DNA from: Tepidicaulis sp002389665
GTDB taxonomy: Bacteria > Pseudomonadota > Alphaproteobacteria > Parvibaculales > Parvibaculaceae
DNA length: 64,000 bases
Assembly (NCBI RefSeq): GCF_965222285.1
Contig: NZ_OZ244942.1
Location: forward strand, 2,232,001-2,296,000
Direction: 5' to 3'
Under the pieces are notes generated by a model. That model worked only from the letters and a program-made list of their open reading frames with translations. It did not search any database and was not told the origin of the DNA. Positions 1 through 7,841 of this stretch are shown here, piece by piece (positions within the stretch are counted from its first letter, which is position 1; each line of letters starts with the position of its first letter). The position numbers and the translations under genes were made by a program.

Positions 1-984
1 GACGGCTTCACCGGTTTCGGGACCTGCAAAATAGGGATCGAGCGTGAGGGAGACGGCGGAAAGATCGAGCGCAGCGCGCGGCGTGCCGGACAGGCTGAGC
101 ACCGCCTCGCCTTTCAGCGTGCCGCCCGGAAGGTCTGCCACAAGCGTGCGCAGGCGCGCTTCGTTTTCCCCGGCAACGAGCCCCGCGTTGACGTTGACGA
201 GCGGCTCGCCCTTTTCCTTCATTCCAGCCTGGGCCTGGAAAGCGCCGTCGAGCCGGCCCGCACGCGAGAACTCAGTCGCGATGCCCGAAAAGCTGAGACG
301 CGAGCTGATTTCCGGATATGAGAGCGCCGCAGTAACGGGAAAGGCTTTCGTGCCGGCAAACTCGCCCACCGCAAGCTCCACCTCGCCTTTGGTACCGCCT
401 TGCGTGAAAGCGACATCCGCCCGGAGCGGCCCTTGCAGCGAGGCGGCGGAGAAAGTGCCGTTGATGCCGGCAAAGCTCACCTCCCGCCCGGAGCGCAAGT
501 CGCGGTACTGCAACGTGCCGCGCTCGAGCTGCGCGCTGGTCAGGCTGACCGATTTGGGATCGACATAACTGTCTGCGCCGGGATCGGAAACATTGATGGG
601 CGAGCTCCAGTCAAGCCGCCCGTCTTCATCCACTGTCACATTCAGCGAAAAATCGGAAAGGCGCACATGCGTCACCTCGACATCGCCGCGCAGAAGTGGG
701 GCCAGCGCCACTTCCCCTTCCACGGAGCCGATGTCGGCAAGCGGCGCGGCCTCGGCTGCAGCATCAGCCTCGCGTAAGGCAAGACCGCCAAGCTGAAAAC
801 GCGGCGCGGGCAAAAGCACGAAATGAATGTCACCGGAAACTTCCGCCTGCCAGCCCGTGGCTTCGCTCAGACGGCTCTCGATTTCACCGCGAAAAGAATT
901 CCAATCGACGAAGCTCGGGCCGATCAGCGCAGCAAAGAGAACGACAACGATAAACGCGGCAATATAAGACAGTACGGAATTCAC
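1..984 (-). CDS. AsmA family protein, N-terminal 328 residues (continues beyond left edge)
   Basis: The open frame starts at a GTG (982-984) and runs off the left edge without a stop. It begins with one hydrophobic segment (about residues 4-22, ending IGPSFVDWN), followed by the motif NSFRGEIESRLSEATGW and long beta-rich repeats. This is the pattern of AsmA-like proteins: an N-terminal anchor in the inner membrane and a periplasmic, VPS13/bridge-like lipid-transport fold. AsmA relatives are linked to phospholipid transfer and outer-membrane assembly. It is divergent from the DUF4169 gene. Family is clear from the N-terminus; which AsmA paralogue it is cannot be told. Confidence 0.75.
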   Translation of the reverse strand, partial: MNSVLSYIAAFIVVVLFAALIGPSFVDWNSFRGEIESRLSEATGWQAEVSGDIHFVLLPAPRFQLGGLALREADAAAEAAPLADIGSVEGEVALAPLLRGDVEVTHVRLSDFSLNVTVDEDGRLDWSSPINVSDPGADSYVDPKSVSLTSAQLERGTLQYRDLRSGREVSFAGINGTFSAASLQGPLRADVAFTQGGTKGEVELAVGEFAGTKAFPVTAALSYPEISSRLSFSGIATEFSRAGRLDGAFQAQAGMKEKGEPLVNVNAGLVAGENEARLRTLVADLPGGTLKGEAVLSLSGTPRAALDLSAVSLTLDPYFAGPETGEAV

Positions 985-1173
985 GCGCCCTCCCCGACTG
1001 TCATCGCAAGACGACCCCTTCGGTCCGGTCTATGGATTTGAAGGTGGCGGCCCCCACAACCTGCCACAGACATTCAACGCCCCTATATGCAGGGCCCCTT
1101 TTATTCAGAGCCCTTGTATTTGGCAAAGCCCGGCTTGATGGTATGTCAGATGCCGGTCTTCAGCGGGGAAATT

Positions 1174-1467
1174 ATGGGTTCTGACAAAGGAAATATAGTT
1201 AATTTCTCGGATTTCCGGCAAAAATCCAAAAAATCCGGCAAGAAAGAGACCCGCCAGGAAAAAGCGGCGAAGGCCGCCGCCAACCGCGTGCGCACCGGGC
1301 GCACGGGCGCGGAAAAGAAAGCGGCCAAGCTGCTCAAAGAAAAAGAACGCCGCCTGCATGAAGGCCGCCGCCTTACCCCGCATGGCGACCTGCAAGGAGA
1401 AACGGCGAAAGTGCCCGCAAAGAGCGCGAACCCTGAAGACGAATCGGGAGGAACCGAAGAGACATGA
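1174..1467 (+). CDS. DUF4169 family small basic protein
   Basis: A 97-residue Lys/Arg/Ala/Glu-rich protein beginning MGSDKGNIVNFSDFRQ, with NRVRTGRTGAEKKAAKLL in the middle. The VNF-FR-K start and the NR-RTGRT-AEK core match the DUF4169 family of alphaproteobacteria, whose function is unknown. The start at 1174 is chosen because it follows GCGGGGAAATT; an in-frame ATG at 1087 would add 29 residues unlike the family. The TGA stop overlaps the next ATG (ATGA), so it is translationally coupled to the CoA-transferase. Its charge suggests nucleic-acid or ribosome contact, but this is inference. Confidence 0.7.
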   Translation: MGSDKGNIVNFSDFRQKSKKSGKKETRQEKAAKAAANRVRTGRTGAEKKAAKLLKEKERRLHEGRRLTPHGDLQGETAKVPAKSANPEDESGGTEET

Positions 1468-2672
1468 CAAAGGCGCAAACCTCGCCAGCGGAACCCGCCG
1501 CAGGCCCGCTTTCGGGCATCAAGATCATCGATCTGACCCGCGTGCTTGCCGGGCCCTACTGCACCATGGTGCTTGCCGATCTCGGCGCCCGCGTCATCAA
1601 GGTGGAACTGCCCGAACGCGGCGACGATGCGCGCCATATCGGCCCCTTCATCGACAAGAAGTCGGCCTATTTCATGTCCGTCAACCGGGGCAAGGAATCC
1701 ATCGCGCTCAACCTGAAGCTCGAAGAAGACCGGGAGATTTTCGAAGCGCTTTTGGAAGATGCCGATGTGCTGGTGGAAAATTACCGCCCCGGCACCATGG
1801 AAAAACTGGGCTATGACTGGGAGCGCCTGCATAAGCGCTTTCCCCGCCTCATCTTCGCCTCGGCAAGCGGCTTCGGCCAGACCGGCCCGTACCGGGAAAA
1901 GCCCGCCTATGACATGGTGGTGCAAGGCATGGGCGGTATCATGAGCCTGACGGGCCATCCGGGCGGCGAGCCAACGCGGGTCGGCACCTCGATCGGCGAT
2001 ATTGGCGCGGGGCTTTTTACCGCTCTTGGCATCGTCAGCGCACTATACGAGCGCACAAAGAACGGCACGGCCGGCGGAGAGGGCCGCCGCGTCGATGTTT
2101 CCATGCTCGATTGCCAGATCGCCATGCTGGAAAACGGCATTGCCCGTTATTTTGCGACCGGCAAGGTGCCGGGCCCGCTCGGCGCGCGCCATCCTTCCAT
2201 CACCCCGTTTCAGGCGTTCAAGGCGAAAGACGGCTATCTGACCATCGCGGCTGGCAATGACGCGCTTTTCACCAGGCTTTGCGAGCTATTGGGATTGCCC
2301 GGCCTTGCAGGCGATGCGCGCTTTACCTCCAATGAAGCCCGCTGCCAGAACGTCGAGGCGCTGACCGCGGCGCTCGAAGCGCGGCTGACCGGCGAACCCG
2401 CCCGCCATTGGCTGACGCTGCTCGGGGATGCGGGCATTCCCTGCGGCCCCATCAACAATGTCGAGCAGGCGCTGAGCGACCCGCAAGTTCTCTTCCGCAA
2501 TATGGTGGTTTCGACCGAAGACCCGGATGTGGGCGAGGTGCGCATGGCGGGTAATCCCGTCAAAATCTCCGGCTTTGCGGACCCGGCGGCCCGCCCCCCC
2601 GCGCCCGAACTCGATTCCGGCCGGGAGCGGCTTCTGGCCGAGCTTAAAGCCCGGAAAAAGGCCGCCGAATAG
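1464..2672 (+). CDS. CaiB/BaiF family (class III) CoA-transferase
   Basis: A 402-residue class III CoA-transferase, which moves CoA between carboxylic acids through an aspartyl-CoA intermediate. The N-terminus has the family signature PLSGIKIIDLTRVLAGPYC and the Rossmann segment LADLGARVIKVE. The GFGQTGPYREKPAYD stretch carries the probable catalytic Asp150, followed by the glycine-rich GMGG loop. Length is normal for the family. It overlaps the DUF4169 gene by 4 bp and precedes a TetR gene, so acyl-CoA-linked control is possible. Substrate cannot be assigned: formyl-, succinyl- and carnitinyl-CoA transferases all share this fold. Confidence 0.85.
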   Translation: MTKAQTSPAEPAAGPLSGIKIIDLTRVLAGPYCTMVLADLGARVIKVELPERGDDARHIGPFIDKKSAYFMSVNRGKESIALNLKLEEDREIFEALLEDADVLVENYRPGTMEKLGYDWERLHKRFPRLIFASASGFGQTGPYREKPAYDMVVQGMGGIMSLTGHPGGEPTRVGTSIGDIGAGLFTALGIVSALYERTKNGTAGGEGRRVDVSMLDCQIAMLENGIARYFATGKVPGPLGARHPSITPFQAFKAKDGYLTIAAGNDALFTRLCELLGLPGLAGDARFTSNEARCQNVEALTAALEARLTGEPARHWLTLLGDAGIPCGPINNVEQALSDPQVLFRNMVVSTEDPDVGEVRMAGNPVKISGFADPAARPPAPELDSGRERLLAELKARKKAAE

Positions 2673-2716
2673 CGCAAAAATGAGCGTTTCCTTGCGAAAA
2701 TCCGCCCTTCCCGTAG

Positions 2717-2745
2717 GTGACTGACCAGTCAGTAACATGTATGAT
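2717..2745 (+). promoter_or_regulatory. Promoter with embedded TetR-type operator
   Basis: A promoter-like pair GTGACT (2717-2722) and TATGAT (2740-2745) has 17-bp spacing. Between them lies a perfect inverted repeat, ACTGAC-CA-GTCAGT at 2720-2733. Repeats of this TGAC/GTCA type are common TetR-family operators. The position overlapping the -35 and spacer fits repression of the TetR gene that follows. Confidence 0.65.
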
Positions 2746-2778
2746 CGGCCCCGTAATCCAAAACCGGGGATGGTCGCC

Positions 2779-3420
2779 ATGGAATACAAGGACAGGGTGG
2801 AAGCGGCATTGGGAAAAGGCACGGTGCGCCGGCGCAGCGACAGACCGCAGGCCATTATCTCCGCGGCGATCCGGCTGGTGGGAGAGCACGGCTTCGCCAA
2901 TACCCGCCTTGAAGACGTGGCCGAGGCGGCAGGCGTGTCCAAAGCCGCGATCTATCTTTATTTCGAAAGCAAGGAAGACCTGTTCTTCGCCCTGGTGCGC
3001 GAAGGCGCCCTGCCCACCGTCGCGGACACCAATGCTGCCGTTGCCCGCCATGAAGGCTCGCTCTCCGATCTCCTGCAAGAAATCATTCTCGGCATCGGCC
3101 ATCTCATGGCGCATACGGAGCTCGGCACGATCGTGAAGATCGTCGCCGCCGAAGCGCGCAATTTCCCCGAGCTCGTCACCTATCACCGCGACGAGGTGGT
3201 GGCGCGCGCCATGACCACGATCTCAGGCGTTATCGAAAAAGGGATCGCCACGGGCGAGTTCCGTCCCTGCGATGCGCGCGCCCAGGCCGCGCTGTGCATA
3301 TTCCCGGTACTGATGAATGGGATCTGGATGAATTCCATCGGGCCCGATCCCAGTATCGTCGATCCCGATGCGCTTTTGAAAGCGCATGCCGAAACCTTTA
3401 TCAGGGGCCTCGCCGCTTAA
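2779..3420 (+). CDS. TetR/AcrR family transcriptional regulator
   Basis: A 213-residue regulator. The N-terminal HTH lies at about residues 42-68 (TRLEDVAEAAGVSKAAIYLY, then FESKEDL), typical of TetR. The helical C-terminal half (ligand binding, dimerisation) has no recognisable signature. The start at 2779 is preferred because GGGGA lies 8 bp upstream. The ATG at 2737 falls inside the promoter -10 region and cannot be used from that promoter; 2770 is an alternative. It probably represses itself through the palindrome upstream; control of the neighbouring CoA-transferase or oxidase is only inferred. Confidence 0.85.
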   Translation: MEYKDRVEAALGKGTVRRRSDRPQAIISAAIRLVGEHGFANTRLEDVAEAAGVSKAAIYLYFESKEDLFFALVREGALPTVADTNAAVARHEGSLSDLLQEIILGIGHLMAHTELGTIVKIVAAEARNFPELVTYHRDEVVARAMTTISGVIEKGIATGEFRPCDARAQAALCIFPVLMNGIWMNSIGPDPSIVDPDALLKAHAETFIRGLAA

Positions 3421-3425
3421 GCGGC

Positions 3426-4826
3426 TCAAAATCCGGCAAGCTTGCCGGGATTGAGCAGGTTTTCAGGATCGAGCGCCTGCTTTACCGCCCGCATCAAGGG
3501 CAGCGTGTCGCCATGCTCTTCGGCAAGAAAGCCTTGCTTGCCCGAACCGATGCCATGCTCGCCGGTCGAGGTACCGCCAAGCGCGAGCGCCCGTGCCACC
3601 ATCCGGTCGTGCAGGCGCTTGGCTTCCGCCACCTCCCCCGCATCGTCCGGATCGATCAGCATGATCGTGTGGAAATTGCCGTCCCCCACATGGCCGACCA
3701 GCGGCGCAAGAATGGAAGAAGCATCGAGATCGGTGCGCGTTTCACGGATGCAGCGGGCAAGCTGGGAAATCGGCACACAGACATCCGTCACCATGCCGTT
3801 CTTGCCGGGCGCCAGCGCGCGGGCGGCGTAATAGGCATTGTGCCGGGCTTCCCAGAGCCGGTTTCTGTCTTCCGCCTTCACCGCCCAATCGAAACCGCTG
3901 CCGCCATGGGCCGAAGCGATCTCCCCGAACTGAGCGGCCTGTTCCTCGACGCTTTTCGCCGAGCCGTGAAATTCCAGAAAGAGCATCGGCTGTTCAGGCA
4001 AGGAAAGTTTGGAATAAGCGTTGCAGGCGCGCACCTGCAACGCATCCAGGATTTCGATCCGCGCCACCGGCAGGCCGCATTGAATGGTCTCGATGACGGA
4101 GGCGACGGCGCCTTCAATATCCGTAAAGGCGCAAACGGCGGCAGCCATGGCCTCCGGCACGCCATAAAGTTTCAGCGATACTTCGGTGATGAGACCGAGC
4201 GTGCCTTCCGAACCGATAAGCAAATGCGTCATGTCATAGCCGGCGGCGGATTTGCGCGCCCGCCCGCCCGTCTCGATCACCTCGCCCGCCGCCGTCACGG
4301 CTTTGAGGCTGAGCACATTCTCACGCATTGTGCCGTAACGCACCGCATTCGTGCCCGAAGCGCGCGTTGCCGCCATGCCGCCCAGTGTCGCATTAGCGCC
4401 GGGATCGACGGGAAAGAAAAGGCCTTTATCGCGCAGCTCTTCATTCAGCTGCTTGCGCGTAACGCCTGCCTCCACCCGCACGTCGAGGTCTTCTGCATTG
4501 ACCGCCAGCACCCGGTTCATGCGCGTAAAATCGAAAGAGATGCCGCCGGAAGGTGCAGCCACCTGCCCCTCGAGCGAGGTGCCTGCGCCAAAGGCGATGA
4601 TGGGCGTGTTATGCGCGCGGCAAAGTTTCACCGCTTCGGCCACTTCTTCAGTGCTTTCTGGATAAAAAACACCGTCGGGCGCTGCCGGGATATGCCAGCT
4701 TTCATCGCGCCCATGCGCCTCGCGCTGCGCGGCGTTGCGGGAAAACCGCTCGCCAAAGCGCGCGGCAAGCGCCTCAAGCAAGGCGGCCGGCGCATGGCGA
4801 TTTTCTGCGGCGGGGTGAATGTTCAT
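3426..4826 (-). CDS. FAD-binding oxidase of the GlcD / D-lactate dehydrogenase family
   Basis: A 466-residue flavoprotein that oxidises a D-2-hydroxyacid (D-lactate, glycolate or relative) and passes electrons to quinone or cytochrome c. The FAD-binding PCMH-type domain shows GAGTSLEG (residues 80-87) and PGANATLGGM. The C-terminal FAD-oxidase domain shows HVGDGNFH (379-386), with metal-binding histidines, and TGEHGIG (421-427). The start at 4826 has AGGAG 9 bases upstream; a longer in-frame reading to 5027 lacks family similarity and would cross into the divergent gene's promoter. It is convergent with tetR. Confidence 0.88.
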   Translation of the reverse strand: MNIHPAAENRHAPAALLEALAARFGERFSRNAAQREAHGRDESWHIPAAPDGVFYPESTEEVAEAVKLCRAHNTPIIAFGAGTSLEGQVAAPSGGISFDFTRMNRVLAVNAEDLDVRVEAGVTRKQLNEELRDKGLFFPVDPGANATLGGMAATRASGTNAVRYGTMRENVLSLKAVTAAGEVIETGGRARKSAAGYDMTHLLIGSEGTLGLITEVSLKLYGVPEAMAAAVCAFTDIEGAVASVIETIQCGLPVARIEILDALQVRACNAYSKLSLPEQPMLFLEFHGSAKSVEEQAAQFGEIASAHGGSGFDWAVKAEDRNRLWEARHNAYYAARALAPGKNGMVTDVCVPISQLARCIRETRTDLDASSILAPLVGHVGDGNFHTIMLIDPDDAGEVAEAKRLHDRMVARALALGGTSTGEHGIGSGKQGFLAEEHGDTLPLMRAVKQALDPENLLNPGKLAGF

Positions 4827-4913
4827 CGATAACTCCTGCGGGCAGGCTAATCCCTTCGCGCGCCGCGGCCAAGCACGGATGAAACCTTGCACCCGCCCAT
4901 CAAACTCCCCACT

Positions 4914-4942
4914 TTGACAAGGCGCCTGCGCCCGCAAAAGAT
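4914..4942 (+). promoter_or_regulatory. Possible promoter of the thioesterase gene
   Basis: A perfect TTGACA (4914-4919) is followed at 17 bp by AAAGAT (4937-4942), about 18 bp before the thioesterase start codon, with AAAAGGAG as its ribosome binding site. The -10 is weak, so this is tentative. Confidence 0.35.
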
Positions 4943-4960
4943 AGACAAAAGGAGCCAACC

Positions 4961-5470
4961 ATGCCGGACCAAGCGAATTCTCCCGCCGCACCCTATGTAA
5001 CGCCGACCCGCAAGGTCGAACCGGCATGGATCGATTATAACGGCCATATGAACATGGCCTATTACAACCTTCTCTTCGACAATGCGCTCGATGCGCTGTT
5101 CAACGATCTCGGCATCGGCTGGGACTATACGAAAGAGGGCAAGTTCTCCTGCTTTATCGGCGAGATTCACGTGACCTACGCCCAAGAACTCAAAGAAGGC
5201 GACCCGGTGCGCATCGAATATCAGCTTCTCGACTGGGACGAGAAACGCATGCATTATTTCGGCAAGATGTATCACGCCGAAAAAAATTATCTCGCCGCGA
5301 CCTCCGAGCAGATCAGCCTCCACGTCAGCCTGGAAACCCGCAAGACCGCGCCTTTTCCGGCCCATGTGCAAGAAAAACTGGAAAGTCTGATGGATCGGCA
5401 CAAATCTCTTCCCGTCCCTGCCGAAGTCGGCCGTGTGATCGGCATCCGGCGCAAGAAAGAGAGCGCGTAA
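4961..5470 (+). CDS. Hotdog-fold thioesterase family protein
   Basis: A 169-residue protein with the acyl-thioesterase signature WIDYNGHMN (residues 23-31), with the conserved Asp and the catalytic-region histidine, then the central helix and the FIGEIHVTYAQELKEGD strand pair of single-hotdog enzymes. It resembles acyl-ACP/acyl-CoA thioesterases and the betainyl-CoA thioesterase domain fused to carnitine dehydrogenases. It probably hydrolyses an acyl-CoA; the substrate is unknown. AAAAGGAG lies just upstream. The pentapeptide gene begins 7 bp after the stop, so the two are probably cotranscribed. Confidence 0.82.
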   Translation: MPDQANSPAAPYVTPTRKVEPAWIDYNGHMNMAYYNLLFDNALDALFNDLGIGWDYTKEGKFSCFIGEIHVTYAQELKEGDPVRIEYQLLDWDEKRMHYFGKMYHAEKNYLAATSEQISLHVSLETRKTAPFPAHVQEKLESLMDRHKSLPVPAEVGRVIGIRRKKESA

Positions 5471-5477
5471 CCTGCCC

Positions 5478-6002
5478 ATGAGACTGTTCCCCGCTGCATC
5501 GCTTCTGACCTTTGCTTTTTTCCTGGCGCTAACGGGGGCCGGATTTGCGCCGAAGGCGGAGGCGCTGGCCAATTGTTCCGCCCCGCCTGCGCCGGGTGTG
5601 GATTGGAGCCGCTGCGTCTTCGGGGAAGTCGCCTATGAAGAAGCGGACCTTTCCGGCGCGCGGCTGGTGGGCGCGCGGCTGAAACATTCCGCCTTCCCGG
5701 GCTCCAATTTCACCGATGTGGAAGCGCGCGGCGTGAAATTCGTCAGTTCCGATCTGAAAGGCGCGCGCTTCGACAAGGCTGACCTGACGGATGCGGACAT
5801 GACGAAAGCAAAATTGCAGGGCGCGAGCTTCAAAGGCGCCAAACTGCGCCGCACCCGCCTTTTCCGGGCGAACCTGCAGGGCGCGGATTTTACGGCCGCC
5901 AATCTCGATCAGACCGACTTCCTCCATGCCGACCTGACGGGCGCCACCTGGACCGACGGCAAGCATGTCTGCGGGGAAGGCTCCATCGGCCGGTGTAAGT
6001 AA
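5478..6002 (+). CDS. Exported pentapeptide-repeat protein
   Basis: A 174-residue protein with a cleavable signal peptide (MRLFPAASLLTFAFFLALTG, cut probably after AEA) and a mature region of tandem A(D/N)LXX repeats: EADLSGARLVGARLKHSAF, then ADLTDADMTKAKL and onwards. Such repeats fold into a right-handed quadrilateral beta-helix. Cysteines near both ends (NCS, RCVFG, HVCGEGSIGRCK) could form disulfides that cap the helix in the periplasm. It is cotranscribed with the upstream thioesterase. No function can be named. Confidence 0.8.
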   Translation: MRLFPAASLLTFAFFLALTGAGFAPKAEALANCSAPPAPGVDWSRCVFGEVAYEEADLSGARLVGARLKHSAFPGSNFTDVEARGVKFVSSDLKGARFDKADLTDADMTKAKLQGASFKGAKLRRTRLFRANLQGADFTAANLDQTDFLHADLTGATWTDGKHVCGEGSIGRCK

Positions 6003-6074
6003 GCTGCCGAAAAATCTTGCAAAGACCTCGCTAACCCCTTTCAGCTAGGGTAAACCTCCTACTGGAGGTTGCGG

Positions 6075-7766
6075 ATGGGTGAGCAGCGGACCGATTGGCT
6101 GAAACGGGCAGCAGACCGGCTCAAAGGTCTGTTCCGCCCGTTCCTCAACATGTTTCTCGACCGGCCGATCGAGGAAAATCTGCGTGAATTCTGGGCCGAG
6201 CGGCATGTGGTCGTTTGGCTGGCCGCGCTCGCCGCCGGCATCATCGCCGCCTACGGCACCATCGCCTTCCGCTTCGCCATTGCCGGCGTGCAGTTCTTAT
6301 GGATCGGTAGCGGGCGGGAAGCCATCACCTCTCTTCTTTATGAAACGCCCTGGTGGCAGGTCATGGCGGGGCCCGTGGCCGCCGGTCTTCTGGTCGGCCT
6401 CGTCATTGATTTCTGGCTGCCGGGCAAACGCCCGCGCGGTGTGGCGCAGGTAATCGAGGCGGCGCATCTGAATAGCGGGCGCATGCCCTTCCGCGAAGGA
6501 ATGGTAAGTGCCGGTCTTGCCGCCATATCGCTCGGCGCTGGCGCAAGCGCGGGCCGCGAAGGTCCTGCGGTGCATCTGGGCGCAACACTGACGTCCAAAA
6601 TCGCAACCTACCTCAAGCTACCGCCAGACATGAGCCGCGTGCTGCTTGCGTCCGGCGTTGCAGCGGCGGTCTCGGCCTCCTTCAACGCGCCGCTTGCGGG
6701 CGTGCTCTTTGCCCATGAAGTGATCCTTGCCCACTACGCCCTGCGCGCCTTCGTGCCGACCACCATCGCCTCCGTCGTCGGCACGGCGATCGTGCGCTTT
6801 CATATCGGCGATCAACCCGCCTTCTCCCTGCCTGACTATGTAATCATGTCCTACTGGGAGTTTCCGGCCTTTGCGCTGCTCGGCGTCGTCTGCGCTGTCG
6901 TTGCCATCAGCTTCATGATGTCCTCTTTCGTGGCCGATCATATTGTAGGCAAGATCCGCATCCCGCTCTGGACGAAACCGGTTATCGGCGGGTTTCTGAT
7001 CGGCGCCATCGGCCTGCTCTTTCCCGAAGTGCTGGGGGTCGGCTATGAAGCCACCGACAATGCGCTGAAACAGAATTACGGGCTCTGGCTGCTTATCGCC
7101 CTTGTGGCCGCCAAGATCATCGCCACGGCGATCACGCTTGCCGCCCGGTTCGGCGGCGGCGTCTTCAGCCCCTCGCTCTATCTCGGCGCCATGGCGGGCG
7201 GTGCCTTCGGCATTGTGGCAGCCAGCATCTCTCCCGGCCTTGCCTCCGAACACGGCGTATATGCCATTGTCGGCATGGGCGCGGTTGCCGCCGCCGTCCT
7301 GGGCGCGCCGCTTTCTTCCACCATCATGGTTTTCGAGCTGATCGGCACTTATGAGGTCGCCGTGGCGCTCCTCCTTGCGAATTCCATCTCCACCGCGCTG
7401 ACACAGGCCGTGATCGGCAAGAGCTTTTTCCATTGGCAACTCGAACAGCGCCATCTGCACCTGCATGAAGGCCCCCACCGGCGCGTGCTTCTTTCCCTTC
7501 ATGTGCGCGATCTCATGACATGGTATGACACGCCGCGCCCGCAATCGGACCTCGAAGAAGACAGCGAATCGCCGAAGCCCCCACGTCTCGTGCCGAGCGA
7601 CAATCTGGGCAAGGCGCTGGGCCTCATGGAGAACCGGGAGCTGAGCACCTATCCCGTCTCCCATCCCGACGATTCCGGCATGATTGTCGGGGAAATTACC
7701 GAAAAACGGGCGCTTCGCGCCTTCAATGACGCGCTGATCATGGCAACCCGCGAAGAGCACCATTAG
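6075..7766 (+). CDS. ClC family chloride channel / H+-Cl- antiporter
   Basis: A 563-residue polytopic membrane protein. The ClC core is shown by GREGPAVHLGA (about residues 160-170, containing the gating glutamate) and GGGVFSPSLYLGA (the GxFxP anion-binding motif). The first selectivity motif, normally GSGIP, is replaced by GKRPRG at 117-122. A short C-terminal region (LVPSDNLGKALGLMEN to GEITEKRAL) looks like a single degenerate CBS domain. CTGGAGG 6 bp upstream selects the ATG at 6075 over a TTG at 6069. The gating Glu favours exchange, not channel, activity by family rule. Confidence 0.85.
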   Translation: MGEQRTDWLKRAADRLKGLFRPFLNMFLDRPIEENLREFWAERHVVVWLAALAAGIIAAYGTIAFRFAIAGVQFLWIGSGREAITSLLYETPWWQVMAGPVAAGLLVGLVIDFWLPGKRPRGVAQVIEAAHLNSGRMPFREGMVSAGLAAISLGAGASAGREGPAVHLGATLTSKIATYLKLPPDMSRVLLASGVAAAVSASFNAPLAGVLFAHEVILAHYALRAFVPTTIASVVGTAIVRFHIGDQPAFSLPDYVIMSYWEFPAFALLGVVCAVVAISFMMSSFVADHIVGKIRIPLWTKPVIGGFLIGAIGLLFPEVLGVGYEATDNALKQNYGLWLLIALVAAKIIATAITLAARFGGGVFSPSLYLGAMAGGAFGIVAASISPGLASEHGVYAIVGMGAVAAAVLGAPLSSTIMVFELIGTYEVAVALLLANSISTALTQAVIGKSFFHWQLEQRHLHLHEGPHRRVLLSLHVRDLMTWYDTPRPQSDLEEDSESPKPPRLVPSDNLGKALGLMENRELSTYPVSHPDDSGMIVGEITEKRALRAFNDALIMATREEHH

Positions 7767-7841
7767 GCCCTTCCCGAAGAGGCCCTAAAGGGGCCGCCGC
7801 AAGCTGGTTTTCCGCGCCGGAAATGAGTAAGGTCCGGCATC

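Noticed and set aside
3294..4832. 512-codon plus-strand ORF opposite the FAD oxidase
   Set aside because: Antisense shadow: the minus frame has GAGTSLEG, HVGDGNFH and TGEHGIG motifs, while the plus frame is Arg/His-rich with no family.
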